From positions 62,001 to 126,000 of the forward strand of contig JAIELD010000005.1 in assembly GCA_019753285.1 (NCBI GenBank): a stretch of DNA of 64,000 bases, written 5' to 3'. The notes beneath the pieces are model-generated. The model was not told where the DNA came from and did no database searches. It saw only the letters and a program-made list of their open reading frames with translations. Positions 49,961-60,979 of this stretch are shown here, in pieces. This DNA is from Beijerinckiaceae bacterium. Lineage in GTDB: Bacteria > Pseudomonadota > Alphaproteobacteria > Rhizobiales > Beijerinckiaceae. A program made the position numbers and the translations under genes. The stretch's first letter is position 1. The number at the start of each line of letters is the position of its first letter.

Positions 49961-49995
49961 TTTAGCCGGCTTATATTTTTAGCCGGCTTGTATTT
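49961..49995. repeat. Tandem 17-base repeat with AGCCGGCT palindromes
   Basis: TTTAGCCGGCTTATATTT (49961-49978) is repeated as TTTAGCCGGCTTGTATTT (49978-49995), period 17. The two palindromic AGCCGGCT cores can also pair with each other over a nine-base loop. Lies between the glgX stop and the pao promoter: a terminator for glgX or a tandem operator. The rest of the 49747-50007 gap shows only the pao promoter. Confidence 0.65.
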
Positions 49996-50007
49996 AAGTG
50001 TGCCCGA

Positions 50008-52089
50008 TCAGAGCAGCACTGCGAGCGAGCGCGAGGTCATCGGGAACAGCGGTCCCAACTCGCCCTCTTCGAGCGCGACATCCTCGCCGGCCTCGCCGGT
50101 GTTGAGCAGCACGGTCCATGGCTCGCCGTTGATTTTCGTCGGCAGGTTGAACGGAATGTCGCCGTCGAACGCATTGAACAGCACGAGCGCTTCGCAGGTT
50201 GGCGGAGCCTCCGCCCCATCCTCATGCGCCTGCAGCAGCCAGCCGATCGCCAGCGCGCCCTCGTCATCCCAGGATTCCGGCGTCTGATCGCCGCCGACCG
50301 GGTTCATCCAGCGGATGACGCAGCCATCCCTGAAACTGGACCGCCGGAAGATCGGGTTATCGGCACGGATCTTGATCAGCTTCTTCACGAATTCGGTGAG
50401 CGCCTCGTCCCGTTCGCCGATCTCTTCCCAGTTCACCCAGCCGATTTCGTTATCCTGGCAATAGGCATTGTTGTTGCCCTGTTGCGTGCGGCCAAATTCG
50501 TCACCTGCGAGCAGCATGGGCGTGCCGTGCGACAGAAGGAGCGTGGCGAGGAGATTGCGCTTCTGGCGCTCGCGCACCGCGATGATGGCTTCGTCGTCGG
50601 TCGAACCTTCGACGCCGTAATTGTAGGATCGGTTGTCGTTGTGCCCGTCCTTATTGTCTTCGCCATTCGCCTCGTTGTGCTTCTCGTTGTAGGAGACGAC
50701 GTCGTTGAGCGTGAAGCCGTCATGGGCGGTGATGAAGTTGACGCTGGTCCAGGGCCTGCGACCGCGAAAATCGTAAATATCGCCGGATGCGGTCACCCGA
50801 GCCGCAAGATCGCGCGTCGTGCCGGAATCGCCCTTCCAATAGGCGCGGACCTCGTCGCGGTACTTGTCGTTCCATTCCGCCCAGCCCGGCGGAAAACCGC
50901 CGACCTGATAGCCGCCGGGGCCGATGTCCCAGGGTTCGGCGACCAGCTTCACGCCTTTGAGCACGGGGTCCTGCCCTATCGCATCGAGAAAGCCGGAGCC
51001 CTGATCGAAGCCCGTCGGCTCGCGCGCCAGGATCGTTCCAAGATCGAAGCGGAAGCCATCGACCTCCATCACCTCAACCCAGTAGCGCAGCGAATCGAGC
51101 ACCAGTTGCACCACCCGCGGATGGCTGGCGTTGATCGTGTTGCCGGTGCCGGTGTCGTTGACATAGTAGCGCGGATCGTCGGGCAGCAGACGATAGTAGG
51201 ATGCGTTGTCGATGCCCTTGAAGCTGAGGATCGGGCCGAGTTCGCTGCCCTCTGCCGTGTGGTTGTAGACGACGTCGAGAATGACCTCGAGATTGGCGTC
51301 GTGGAATTTGCGCACCATGGTGCGGAAGCTCTCGATTCCGCCGCCGCCAAGATATCTTTGCTGCGGAGCAAAAAAGCCAATCGAGTTGTAACCCCAATGG
51401 TTCCGCTTGCCGTGCGTGACGAGCGGATGGTCGTCGACGAAGGAATGGATCGGCAGAAGCTCGACCGACGTCACGCCGAGCGACTTGATGCGAGCGATGA
51501 TCGCATCGTCGGCCATGCCCTCGAAGGTGCCGCGAACATGATCGGGCAGTGCCGGATGTTTGATCGTGTAGCCGCGCAGATGCGTCTCGTAGAAGATCGT
51601 TCGGTCCCACGGAATGCGCGGATTGGAGCGGTCGAGCGCTTTCAGATCAGTCACGACGCTCTTTGGCACATGGTTTGCATTGTCTGCGACGCTGAATGTC
51701 AGGTCCTTATCGTCTTCCGCGTCAACATCATAACCGTAGAGTGCGTTGCTCCAATCGACCTCGCCCGCGATCTCTCGCGCGTAAGGATCGATTAATAGTT
51801 TGTTCTCATTGAATCTATGTCCCTTGTCCGGCTCCTTCGGACCATGGACGCGAAATCCGTAGCGTGCGCCCGGTTTAACCCCCGGGATAAATCCATGCCA
51901 GATTTCGTTCGTATACTCATTGAGATCAAAACGCGCAGTTTCGTTCCGTCCCGTTTCATCGAACAGGCACAGCTCGACCCGATGAGCCGAAGCGGAAAAA
52001 AGCGCGAAATTCGTGCCTTCGCCGTCGAACGTGCTGCCCAACTGATCGGCATGGCCAGGAAGAACTTTGGATGGCTGACCTGAAGACAT
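50008..52089 (-). CDS. glgX: Glycogen debranching enzyme
   Basis: A 693-residue protein. N-terminal CBM48 (LGSTFDGEGTNFALFSASAHRVELCLF in parts), then a GH13 barrel with nucleophile D in GFRFDLGTIL, acid E in KLVAEPWDIGPGG and D in TAHDGFTLND. It removes short branches left by glycogen phosphorylase, feeding maltodextrins to MalQ. It is divergent from glgA across 199 bases that hold one EcfG-type promoter for each. Spacing from AGGGG to ATG 52089 is rather long. Confidence 0.93.
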   Translation of the reverse strand: MSSGQPSKVLPGHADQLGSTFDGEGTNFALFSASAHRVELCLFDETGRNETARFDLNEYTNEIWHGFIPGVKPGARYGFRVHGPKEPDKGHRFNENKLLIDPYAREIAGEVDWSNALYGYDVDAEDDKDLTFSVADNANHVPKSVVTDLKALDRSNPRIPWDRTIFYETHLRGYTIKHPALPDHVRGTFEGMADDAIIARIKSLGVTSVELLPIHSFVDDHPLVTHGKRNHWGYNSIGFFAPQQRYLGGGGIESFRTMVRKFHDANLEVILDVVYNHTAEGSELGPILSFKGIDNASYYRLLPDDPRYYVNDTGTGNTINASHPRVVQLVLDSLRYWVEVMEVDGFRFDLGTILAREPTGFDQGSGFLDAIGQDPVLKGVKLVAEPWDIGPGGYQVGGFPPGWAEWNDKYRDEVRAYWKGDSGTTRDLAARVTASGDIYDFRGRRPWTSVNFITAHDGFTLNDVVSYNEKHNEANGEDNKDGHNDNRSYNYGVEGSTDDEAIIAVRERQKRNLLATLLLSHGTPMLLAGDEFGRTQQGNNNAYCQDNEIGWVNWEEIGERDEALTEFVKKLIKIRADNPIFRRSSFRDGCVIRWMNPVGGDQTPESWDDEGALAIGWLLQAHEDGAEAPPTCEALVLFNAFDGDIPFNLPTKINGEPWTVLLNTGEAGEDVALEEGELGPLFPMTSRSLAVLL

Positions 52090-52172
52090 AAGCGGGAAAC
52101 CCCTGGAGTTGCTGGGTGAAGATGGAGCGGACTTGGATGGGAAGGCTATCTGAAGACGGCGTCAATCCGGCC

Positions 52173-52197
52173 AACGTGCGCATATCGTTAAGGTTCC
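52173..52197 (-). promoter_or_regulatory. EcfG-type promoter (glgX)
   Basis: Minus strand GGAAC (52197-52193), 16-base spacer, CGTT (52176-52173), 83 bases before ATG 52089. Exact consensus match. Confidence 0.78.
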
Positions 52198-52237
52198 GCA
52201 AACGCGAAGCGTTTAGGCGAAATTATTGCGGCGCGGT

Positions 52238-52262
52238 GGAACAACCGCGGCCTCAATGTGTT
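52238..52262 (+). promoter_or_regulatory. EcfG-type promoter (glgA)
   Basis: GGAAC (52238-52242), 16-base spacer, TGTT (52259-52262), 26 bases before ATG 52289. The short leader contains GGAGAGG. One mismatch in the -10. Confidence 0.65.
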
Positions 52263-52288
52263 TTTCCCGTGCAATCGGAGAGGACGTC

Positions 52289-53845
52289 ATGAGCAGTGCC
52301 ATTGGGGCTTTTGCATCTGGTGCAGGAACCATCCAAGGCAAAGTCGACTCCGTTCGCAGCAGCTTCGAGCACAGTGAGGTCAGCACGGCTGCATCCCCGA
52401 CACGCTGGCTCGAAAAGCCGCTGGCGTTTGATGATCTCGTCCTGTCAAGCAAGCCTGCCGTGCGATTGCTCTTCGTCACATCTGAACTTGGCGACTACAT
52501 CAAGGCCGGAGGTCTTGGTGAGGTTTCCGCCGCGCTGCCGCGCGCGCTCAGCCGCAAGTGCGATGTGCGCATCCTGATGCCGGGCTATCGCGAACTGCGC
52601 AATCGCCACCCGCACATCGATGTCGTTAAATCCATGCCGGGCACGTCCGAGCTGCCGCCATGGTCGCTCGGCCGTGTGAGGACGGAGGACGGGCTCTCCA
52701 TCTACGTGGTGCTCTGCGACGAGCTTTACGACCGCGAAGGCACGCCCTATGGCGACACCGCCGGAGCCGACTTCGCGGACAACGACATCCGCTTCGCGCG
52801 CCTCTCTCTCGCCGCCGCAGAGATCGCCTCCGGCGAGGCGGATCCGAACTGGAAGCCTGATCTCGTCCACGTCAACGATTGGCCCTCTGCGCTCGCCGCC
52901 GGCTACATGAAGTGGAAAGGGCTCTCGACCCCATCGATCCTCACCATCCACAACCTTGCCTATCAGGGCCTGTTCGACCAGTCGCGCACCGGCCTTCTTG
53001 GCATTCCGGACAACGCGTTCTCGATCAAGGGCGTCGAGTTCCACGGGAAGGTGTCGTTCCTCAAATCCGGCATCTTCTACGCCTCGCACATCACGACCGT
53101 GAGCGAGACTTATGCACGGGAGATCACGACGCCCGAGCATGGTTGCGGCCTCAACGGCCTGCTGACCGAGCGCATGCGCGAAGGACGGCTGACGGGCATA
53201 TTGAACGGCATCGACGATAGCTGGGCGCCGCCCGCCAAGGGCGATGCGTTCAAGAAGGTAGCGGCTGACGACATCCGGCAATCCTTCGGTCTTGGCGCGT
53301 CTGACGGGCCGATCTTCGCGATCGTGTCAAGGCTCGTGCACCAGAAGGGCATCGACCTGTCGATCGACGCGGCGAAGACCATCATCGACAATGGCGGGCA
53401 GCTCGTCGTCACCGGCAAGGGCGAAGCGGCGCTAGAAAAGGACGTGATGCGTCTTGCCGAGCGTTATCCCGGCAAGGTCGGCGTGAAGATCGGTTTCGAC
53501 GACAGGGATGCGCGCACCATGTTCACGGGCAGCGACTTTCTGCTGATGCCCTCACGCTTCGAACCCTGCGGTCTCAGCCAGATGTACGCGCAGACCCTCG
53601 GAGCCTTGCCGATCGCCCATTCGACTGGCGGCTTGGCGGATACGATCGATGATGGGCGCTCCGGCTTCCTGTTCTCGAACCTCAGCTCCGAAGGCTTGGT
53701 GCAGGCGGTCAACAGGGCGCTCCATGCGTTCGCGAAAAAGCCGGCGCTGCAGAAGATGCGCCGGCACGCGATGGCCAAGAAATTCGGCTGGTCGCAATCG
53801 GCGCATCGTTACGCCGATGTCTACAAGCAGACGCTGGTCGCCTGA
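52289..53845 (+). CDS. glgA: Glycogen synthase with an N-terminal extension
   Basis: A 518-residue GT5 enzyme. The canonical start of the fold, RLLFVTSELGDYIKAGGLGEV, begins only at about residue 58, whereas GlgA normally begins there. The first 57 residues (rich in Ser, Ala, Gly and polar) are extra. The C-terminal nucleotide site is FAIVSRLVHQKGIDL and PSRFEPCGLSQMYAQTLG. It extends alpha-1,4-glucan from ADP-glucose. glgC, which makes ADP-glucose, is not in the window. ATG 52289 has GGAGAGG upstream; ATG 52226 would precede the promoter -35. Confidence 0.93.
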   Translation: MSSAIGAFASGAGTIQGKVDSVRSSFEHSEVSTAASPTRWLEKPLAFDDLVLSSKPAVRLLFVTSELGDYIKAGGLGEVSAALPRALSRKCDVRILMPGYRELRNRHPHIDVVKSMPGTSELPPWSLGRVRTEDGLSIYVVLCDELYDREGTPYGDTAGADFADNDIRFARLSLAAAEIASGEADPNWKPDLVHVNDWPSALAAGYMKWKGLSTPSILTIHNLAYQGLFDQSRTGLLGIPDNAFSIKGVEFHGKVSFLKSGIFYASHITTVSETYAREITTPEHGCGLNGLLTERMREGRLTGILNGIDDSWAPPAKGDAFKKVAADDIRQSFGLGASDGPIFAIVSRLVHQKGIDLSIDAAKTIIDNGGQLVVTGKGEAALEKDVMRLAERYPGKVGVKIGFDDRDARTMFTGSDFLLMPSRFEPCGLSQMYAQTLGALPIAHSTGGLADTIDDGRSGFLFSNLSSEGLVQAVNRALHAFAKKPALQKMRRHAMAKKFGWSQSAHRYADVYKQTLVA

Positions 53846-53860
53846 TCCATCATAATCGCT

Positions 53861-53880
53861 GCGCGATGTTTCGCGCTTTT
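53861..53880 (+). terminator. Intrinsic terminator of glgA
   Basis: Stem GCGCGA/TCGCGC with loop TGTT followed by TTTT, 16 bases after the glgA stop. Confidence 0.75.
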
Positions 53881-53912
53881 CCCGGCAGGCTCGCTAAGCG
53901 GTCGACGGCTGA

Positions 53913-54233
53913 TCAACGCGCGCCTTTCGTGGGGGTAGTGCTCTTGCGCGCCGCAGCGGCTCGCGCGGCACCGGTTTTTTTGGCGCCTTCCTCGGAGTCA
54001 GCGCTCTTGCCGGTCTTTGGCTTCGTTTGCCTCGGCACCTTGGTTTGCGATCCTGCGCCACGCGCTGCCGTTTTGGCTGTGTTCGTACCCTCGCCACCCT
54101 TTGCCGACTGATGACTGCCCTGCACCTTTTCCTCGGCCATTCTCCAGTGGTCGTCAGCGCGCCCTTCGGGCCGGCCTTCCTTCTCCCAGATCAGGTAGGC
54201 CATATGCCTGACGGATTCGTTGGTCATGATCAT
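53913..54233 (-). CDS. DUF2934 protein with Lys/Ala-rich tail
   Basis: A 106-residue protein (ATG 54233, or ATG 54227 with the same frame). The N-terminal 35 residues (RHMAYLIWEKEGRPEGRADDHWRMAEE) match the short DUF2934 motif. The remainder is Lys/Ala/Thr-rich and disordered, like DNA-binding tails. DUF2934 proteins occur widely beside glycogen and stress genes in Rhizobiales; function unknown. A perfect EcfG promoter is 44 bases upstream. Confidence 0.78.
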   Translation of the reverse strand: MIMTNESVRHMAYLIWEKEGRPEGRADDHWRMAEEKVQGSHQSAKGGEGTNTAKTAARGAGSQTKVPRQTKPKTGKSADSEEGAKKTGAARAAAARKSTTPTKGAR

Positions 54234-54276
54234 GTTCTCCGCGTAAGCGCCAGCATGAGCGGCTTCTGCGATGCGG

Positions 54277-54302
54277 AACGCCCCACCGCCTGTCCGAGTT
54301 CC
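54277..54302 (-). promoter_or_regulatory. EcfG-type promoter (DUF2934 gene)
   Basis: Minus strand GGAAC (54302-54298), 17-base spacer, CGTT (54280-54277). Exact consensus match, divergent from the glgB promoter 33 bases away. Confidence 0.78.
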
Positions 54303-54334
54303 AGCTTAAGCGCCTCATTCGCATCGGAAATCCG

Positions 54335-54359
54335 GGAACGATCGTCCGCCTCGAACGTT
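54335..54359 (+). promoter_or_regulatory. EcfG-type promoter (glgB-malQ-SDR)
   Basis: GGAAC (54335-54339), 16-base spacer, CGTT (54356-54359), 69 bases before ATG 54429. Exact consensus match. Confidence 0.78.
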
Positions 54360-54428
54360 CGCTCCACAATCACCAAAATTCCTCCAACGATAAAGCACGC
54401 TCTCCAATGCGTTTGGCCGTGCTAGGGT

Positions 54429-56653
<2,225 letters not shown>

Positions 56654-56657
<4 letters not shown>

Positions 56658-58726
56658 GCGATGAACAAATCCGCGCCCTTGCGTCGAGCATGGGCGTGGC
56701 CTCGTCATGGACCGATCTCACCGGCGCCGGCCACGAGGTCGGCATCGATACCTTGCGCGCTCTTCTGCAATCGCTGTCGATCCCCTGCGCCAATGACGAC
56801 GACATCCGCAACAGCTTCTCGGCGCTGGAGGCTGGCCTGTTTCGGAGCCGGTCGAATTTCCTAACCGCGCGCGTCGACCAGCCCGTGATCATTCCGGAGT
56901 TGCAGCCGGTCGGCACGGTGGTCGAGGTCATCTACGAGAACGGCGCGACACGGGCCGTCGCCTCGATCGAGGGCGTCGACGGCGCGATGCTGCTGCCGCC
57001 GTTCGAGATGCCGGGCTACCATACCGTGCGCACGCCGACGCAGGAGTTTACCGTGGCGGCCGCACCAGCGCGCTGCATGTCGATCTCGGAGCTGACACAG
57101 AAGGAAAGCTCATGGGGCCTCGGCACCCAGATCTACAGCCTGCGGCGCAGCGGCGATGGCGGCATCGGCGATTTTGGTTCGGTCGCGGCGCTTGCGGGCC
57201 CTGCGGCAAAGCTTGGAGCGGACGCCATCGCGATCAGCCCGGTGCACGCGCTCTATGCCGCCAATCCTCACCATTTCAGCCCGTATTCGCCGTCGACCCG
57301 GCTGTTCTACAACCCGCTCTACGCCGATCTTTCCGCGGTCTTTCCAGAGAGCCTCATCTCCAGCCTCGCGGATGAGCTCGGGCTGTCGGAGGAGCGCTCG
57401 CGGCTCGAGGCGTTCAGCCTGATCGACTGGCCGCGCGCGTCCATGGTGAAAATGCAGCTCCTGCGCGGCTTATTCGAGCGTCTGCAGACCGATCGCGGAC
57501 AGCTCGAAAGCATTGCGGCCGAGTTCGAGCGCTTCCGCCATGCCTGCCCGGCCCTGCTGCGCGACCATGCGATCTTCGAAAGCATCCAGGCTGCGCGCCT
57601 CGCCGGCGATCCTGCAAGCGGCTACTGGAAGCACTGGCCGGAGGACCTGAAACGGCCTGACGCGGCGGGCACGATCGCCTTTGCGCACAGCCATGAGCGG
57701 GACGTTTCGTTTCACATCTTTCTGCAATGGCTGACGGGCAAATCCTATTCCGAGTGTCAGCGCCGCTGCCGCGAGGCCGGCATGAAGATCGGCCTCATCG
57801 CCGACCTCGCGATCGGCATGGACCCGGCGGGAAGCCATGCCTGGAGCCGGCAAAGCGATATCCTCAACGGGCTGAGCATCGGCGCGCCGCCGGATTACTA
57901 CAATGCGAACGGGCAGAGCTGGGGCCTCACGACCTTTTCTCCGCGCGGGCTGATCGCGACCGGCTTCGAGCCATTCATCGACACGCTGCGCGCCTCGCTC
58001 CGCCATGTGGGCGGCGTGCGCTTCGACCACATCATGGGCCTTCGACGGCTTTGGCTGGTGCCGGACGGCGCCAAGGCGACGGAAGGCGCCTATCTCGAAT
58101 ACCCTGCCGAAAACATGTTCCGGCTGCTGGCGCTTGAGTCCTGGCGCCATCATGCAAGCGTGATCGGCGAAGACCTCGGCACGGTGCCGGACGGCTTCCG
58201 CGACAGCCTGCGCAGCCAGGCGATGGCCGGCATGCGCGTGCTGCGCTTTGAGCGCTACGATGACACATATCTTCAGCCGGAACACTGGGAGCGCGAGGCC
58301 GTTGCCATGACGACGACGCACGATCTCGTACCGACAGCCGGCTGGTGGGCCGGAAGCGATCTTGAAGAGGATTTTGCGCTTGCATCTCAATCGCTCGAGG
58401 AGAGGCAATCGAAACGCGCCTGGGACAGGGGCCTGATGTGGGGCGCTTTCGAAAAGGCGGGCGTCGCGGGCGGCGAACGGCCTGAGCCGTGGGACACGGT
58501 GCCGGTCGTCGATGCGGCGGTGAGGTTCATCGCGAGGACGCCCTGCACCATGAAACTCGTCGGGATCGAAGACGCCCTCGGCACGAAGGAACAGCCGAAC
58601 GTGCCGGGCACGACGGATGAGGCGCCCAATTGGCGGCACAGGCTCGACGGCTTCGCCGACGGCCTGCTCGACAGCGAGACCGTTATCCATCGGCTCGACA
58701 TTCTGAACGACAAGCCGGCGTCCTGA
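56654..58726 (+). CDS. malQ: 4-alpha-glucanotransferase (amylomaltase)
   Basis: A 690-residue GH77 enzyme. Catalytic residues are in [15 protein letters not shown] (nucleophile D), [12 protein letters not shown] (acid E) and [12 protein letters not shown] (D). It moves maltodextrin segments between chains, recycling the short glucans made by GlgX. ATGA overlap with glgB. Confidence 0.94.
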
Positions 58727-59608
58727 ATGAAAGCGCCGGCTCCTGACTGGAGCGGTGCAATGACCAGGCCGGACGAGACGACGCCAGACGCCACTGCCTT
58801 CCATCGCGACGGATTGCTGGAGGGACAGCCGGCGCTCGTCACCGGAGCGAGTTCCGGCATCGGGTATGCGGTCGCTCTGGAGCTTGCCCGCGCCGGATGC
58901 GACGTCGCAATCAACTATTCGTCCCACGCCCAACCGGCTGAGGAGCTTGCCCATCGCATTGTCTCGATGGGCCGGCGCGCCATGGCGGTCAAGGCCGATG
59001 TCAGCCGCGAGGATGACGTCGTCGCCATGTTCGAGCGCGCGATCGCGCAGTTCGGCACGCTGCATGTCGTCGTCAGCAATGCCGGCCTCCAACGCGACGC
59101 GCCGTTGACCGAAATGACGCTGGACGAGTGGAACGGAGTCATCGGCGTCAACCTCACCGGACAATTCCTTTGCGGGCGGCAGGCGGCGCGCGAGTTCAAG
59201 CGCCGCGGCGTCGTTCCAAACATCTCGAAGGCGGCCGGCAAGATCATCTGCATGAGTTCGGTGCACGATGTGATCCCCTGGGCCGGCCATGCCAATTACG
59301 CGGCATCCAAGGGCGGCATTTCCGCGCTCATGAAGACGATGGCCCAGGAACTCGCGCCGTCGAAGGTCAGGGTCAACGCGATCTCGCCGGGCGCGATCCG
59401 CACACCGATCAACAGGGAGGCGTGGAGCACGCCGGAGGCTTACGCCGACCTGATGACCCTCGTGCCGTATGGCCGCATCGGCGAGCCGTCGGACATCGGT
59501 GCAGCGGCCGTCTGGCTTGCATCCGACGCCGCCGATTACATCACCGGCACGACGCTCTACGTCGATGGGGGCATGACGCTTTACCCGGGTTTTACGCATG
59601 GCGGTTGA
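58727..59608 (+). CDS. Short-chain dehydrogenase (glucose 1-dehydrogenase-like)
   Basis: A 293-residue classical SDR. The cofactor motif is VTGASSGIGYAVA; NAG occurs in VVSNAGLQ; the catalytic set is Ser in ICMSSVHD, Tyr and Lys in NYAASKGG. The C-terminal DYITGTTLYVDGGMTLYPGF matches glucose dehydrogenase-type SDRs. It starts directly after the malQ stop, so it is co-transcribed with glgB and malQ; oxidation of glucose or a derived sugar released in glycogen turnover is possible. The first 30 residues are an extra leader. Confidence 0.88.
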   Translation: MKAPAPDWSGAMTRPDETTPDATAFHRDGLLEGQPALVTGASSGIGYAVALELARAGCDVAINYSSHAQPAEELAHRIVSMGRRAMAVKADVSREDDVVAMFERAIAQFGTLHVVVSNAGLQRDAPLTEMTLDEWNGVIGVNLTGQFLCGRQAAREFKRRGVVPNISKAAGKIICMSSVHDVIPWAGHANYAASKGGISALMKTMAQELAPSKVRVNAISPGAIRTPINREAWSTPEAYADLMTLVPYGRIGEPSDIGAAAVWLASDAADYITGTTLYVDGGMTLYPGFTHGG

Positions 59609-59620
59609 GAGCCACCCATG

Positions 59621-59649
59621 GAACATCGATCGAGGGAACATCGATCGAG
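59621..59649. repeat. Duplicated 14-base block (15-base period) creating a promoter -35
   Basis: GAACATCGATCGAG occurs at 59621-59634 and 59636-59649. Both copies are preceded by G so that GGAAC is formed twice; only the second has CGTT at the right distance. Confidence 0.8.
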
Positions 59650-59660
59650 CTCGCTGCGTT
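59635..59660 (+). promoter_or_regulatory. EcfG-type promoter (PNPOx-like stress protein)
   Basis: GGAAC (59635-59639), 17-base spacer, CGTT (59657-59660), 78 bases before ATG 59739. Exact consensus match, lying partly in a duplicated block. Confidence 0.78.
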
Positions 59661-59738
59661 GCCCCGCATGAATTCAACGCGCTCCCGCTCGCCGCAGCAC
59701 ATGCGGGCGTCCCGGGGCTGCCAGGTGAGGAGCCGATC

Positions 59739-60236
59739 ATGGAAGCGAGCAACGATTACAAGGACCGGATGAAGGTCTGGGAGATGATCAAGGACATCAG
59801 GATCGCCGTGATGGTGACAACCGATGAGGAGGGCCAGTTGCGCTCTCGCCCCATGGCCGCGCAGCAGCAAGAATTCGACGGCAGCCTTTGGTTCTTCACG
59901 AGCATCCAATCCGGCAAGATCGACGAACTCGAAGGCAATCCAGATGTCCTTCTCGGCTATTCAGAGCCGTCAAAGCAGGAATATGTCTCGGTGAACGGCA
60001 AGGCCGTGATCGTCAGGGATCGCGAGAAGATCAAGGAGTTGTGGAGCGAACCCTTGCGGGTCTGGTTCCCGAAAGGACCGGACGATCAGGAGATCGCGTT
60101 GATCAAGGTCACGATCAGCTCTGCCGAATACTGGGACGCGCCTTCATCCACGATGCTTTACGCCTACGGATATGTGAAGGCGCGCCTGACGGGCGAACGC
60201 CCCAAAGGCGGCGAGCACAAGGTGGTCAATTTCTGA
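59739..60236 (+). CDS. Pyridoxamine 5'-phosphate oxidase-fold general stress protein
   Basis: A 165-residue protein from ATG 59739, with GAGGAG upstream; the longer frame to 59598 overlaps the SDR gene and the promoter and is not used. It is a split-barrel flavin-binding protein of the GSP26 type: IRIAVMVTTDEEGQLRSRPMAAQ, LWFFTSIQSGKIDELEG, VLLGYSEPSKQEYVSVNGKA and LWSEPLRVWFPKGPDDQEI. Members bind FMN or FAD; their role in stress is not settled. The stress promoter supports the name. Confidence 0.88.
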   Translation: MEASNDYKDRMKVWEMIKDIRIAVMVTTDEEGQLRSRPMAAQQQEFDGSLWFFTSIQSGKIDELEGNPDVLLGYSEPSKQEYVSVNGKAVIVRDREKIKELWSEPLRVWFPKGPDDQEIALIKVTISSAEYWDAPSSTMLYAYGYVKARLTGERPKGGEHKVVNF

Positions 60237-60305
60237 CCGCGTCCAATCAACTGGCAAGCTGCTTGCTTTGCCACAGCACCGCGAATGGTCTCGTTAAAAA
60301 CCGTG

Positions 60306-60380
60306 AAAGCACGAGCCTTTAAAGCACGAGCCTTGGAAGCACGAGTCTTGAAAGCACGAGTCTTGAAAGCACGAGCCTTG
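60306..60380 (+). repeat. Five tandem 15-base repeats directly upstream of an orphan gene
   Basis: Units of AAAGCACGAGCCTTG start at 60306, 60321, 60336, 60351 and 60366, with C/T and A/G variants at two positions. The last unit runs into GGAAGAGGG, which is the ribosome binding site for ATG 60395. The array is therefore in the leader or promoter of that gene. Confidence 0.85.
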
Positions 60381-60394
60381 GAAGAGGGTCAGCG

Positions 60395-60979
60395 ATGTCA
60401 AAGACGGAAGCCAACGATACGGTCGCCATGATCCTCACCGAAGACATGACCAGGGTGATCGACGTATTTCGCGACATGTTCCAGAATTTCGAGGCGGATG
60501 AGCAGTTCCTGCTGGCCGATATCGCCGGTCACGGCTCACTCAACCATCTTTTCTCCAATGTTCTGGCGCGGGCGGAGGACGAGATCGTCACAGCGGCGGT
60601 GCTCATCTATAAAACGTGTGTGAGCGGCAAGCGCCGTTCGTTTCGCTTCAAGCCCATGGGCGCGGCGCTGGCGTCGAGCGACGAGATCGCGCTGCTGATC
60701 CTGCTTTCGGCGTCCCAGAAGGGTCGGTATGGCATTGCCGGCGAGGCCGCCATCCGCCTCGGCTGCGTCGAGTCGCTCACGGCTTTGCGTGCGGCTTATG
60801 AATTCAGCAGCTGGCTCACCGCTTCCGGCATAGAGATCGGTCCGATCGACCCTCGCCTGATGCAGCAGGGTGGCGACGAGTTCGCCGACCGGATGATCGA
60901 TACCCATCTTGAAAAGCTTCGGTTCGACACGCCGACCAGCAAGTTTTCGGAAGATTACCTGCGCCTCGTACGGGGTTGA
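60395..60979 (+). CDS. Protein of unknown function
   Basis: A 194-residue protein that I do not recognise. It has no signal peptide or membrane helix. The centre is helical and hydrophobic (LFSNVLARAEDEIVTAAVLIYKTCVSG, EIALLILLSASQKGRYGIAGEAAIRLG). AIRLGCVESLTALRAAYEFSSWL could be a helix-turn-helix-like pair. It begins with MSKTEANDTVAMILTEDMTRVIDVFRDMF in two helices. ATG 60395 has GAAGAGGG upstream. Preceded by the 15-base tandem array and by the PNPOx gene on the same strand. Confidence 0.7.
   Translation: MSKTEANDTVAMILTEDMTRVIDVFRDMFQNFEADEQFLLADIAGHGSLNHLFSNVLARAEDEIVTAAVLIYKTCVSGKRRSFRFKPMGAALASSDEIALLILLSASQKGRYGIAGEAAIRLGCVESLTALRAAYEFSSWLTASGIEIGPIDPRLMQQGGDEFADRMIDTHLEKLRFDTPTSKFSEDYLRLVRG

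Noticed and set aside
50224-51795. 523-codon plus-strand frame opposite glgX
   Set aside because: Antisense shadow; glgX has all catalytic residues on the other strand.
57470-59752. 760-codon minus-strand frame opposite malQ and the SDR
   Set aside because: Spans two convincing plus-strand genes and has no domain of its own.
60306-60380. CRISPR array
   Set aside because: Units are contiguous 15-base repeats without spacers, and no cas gene is present.
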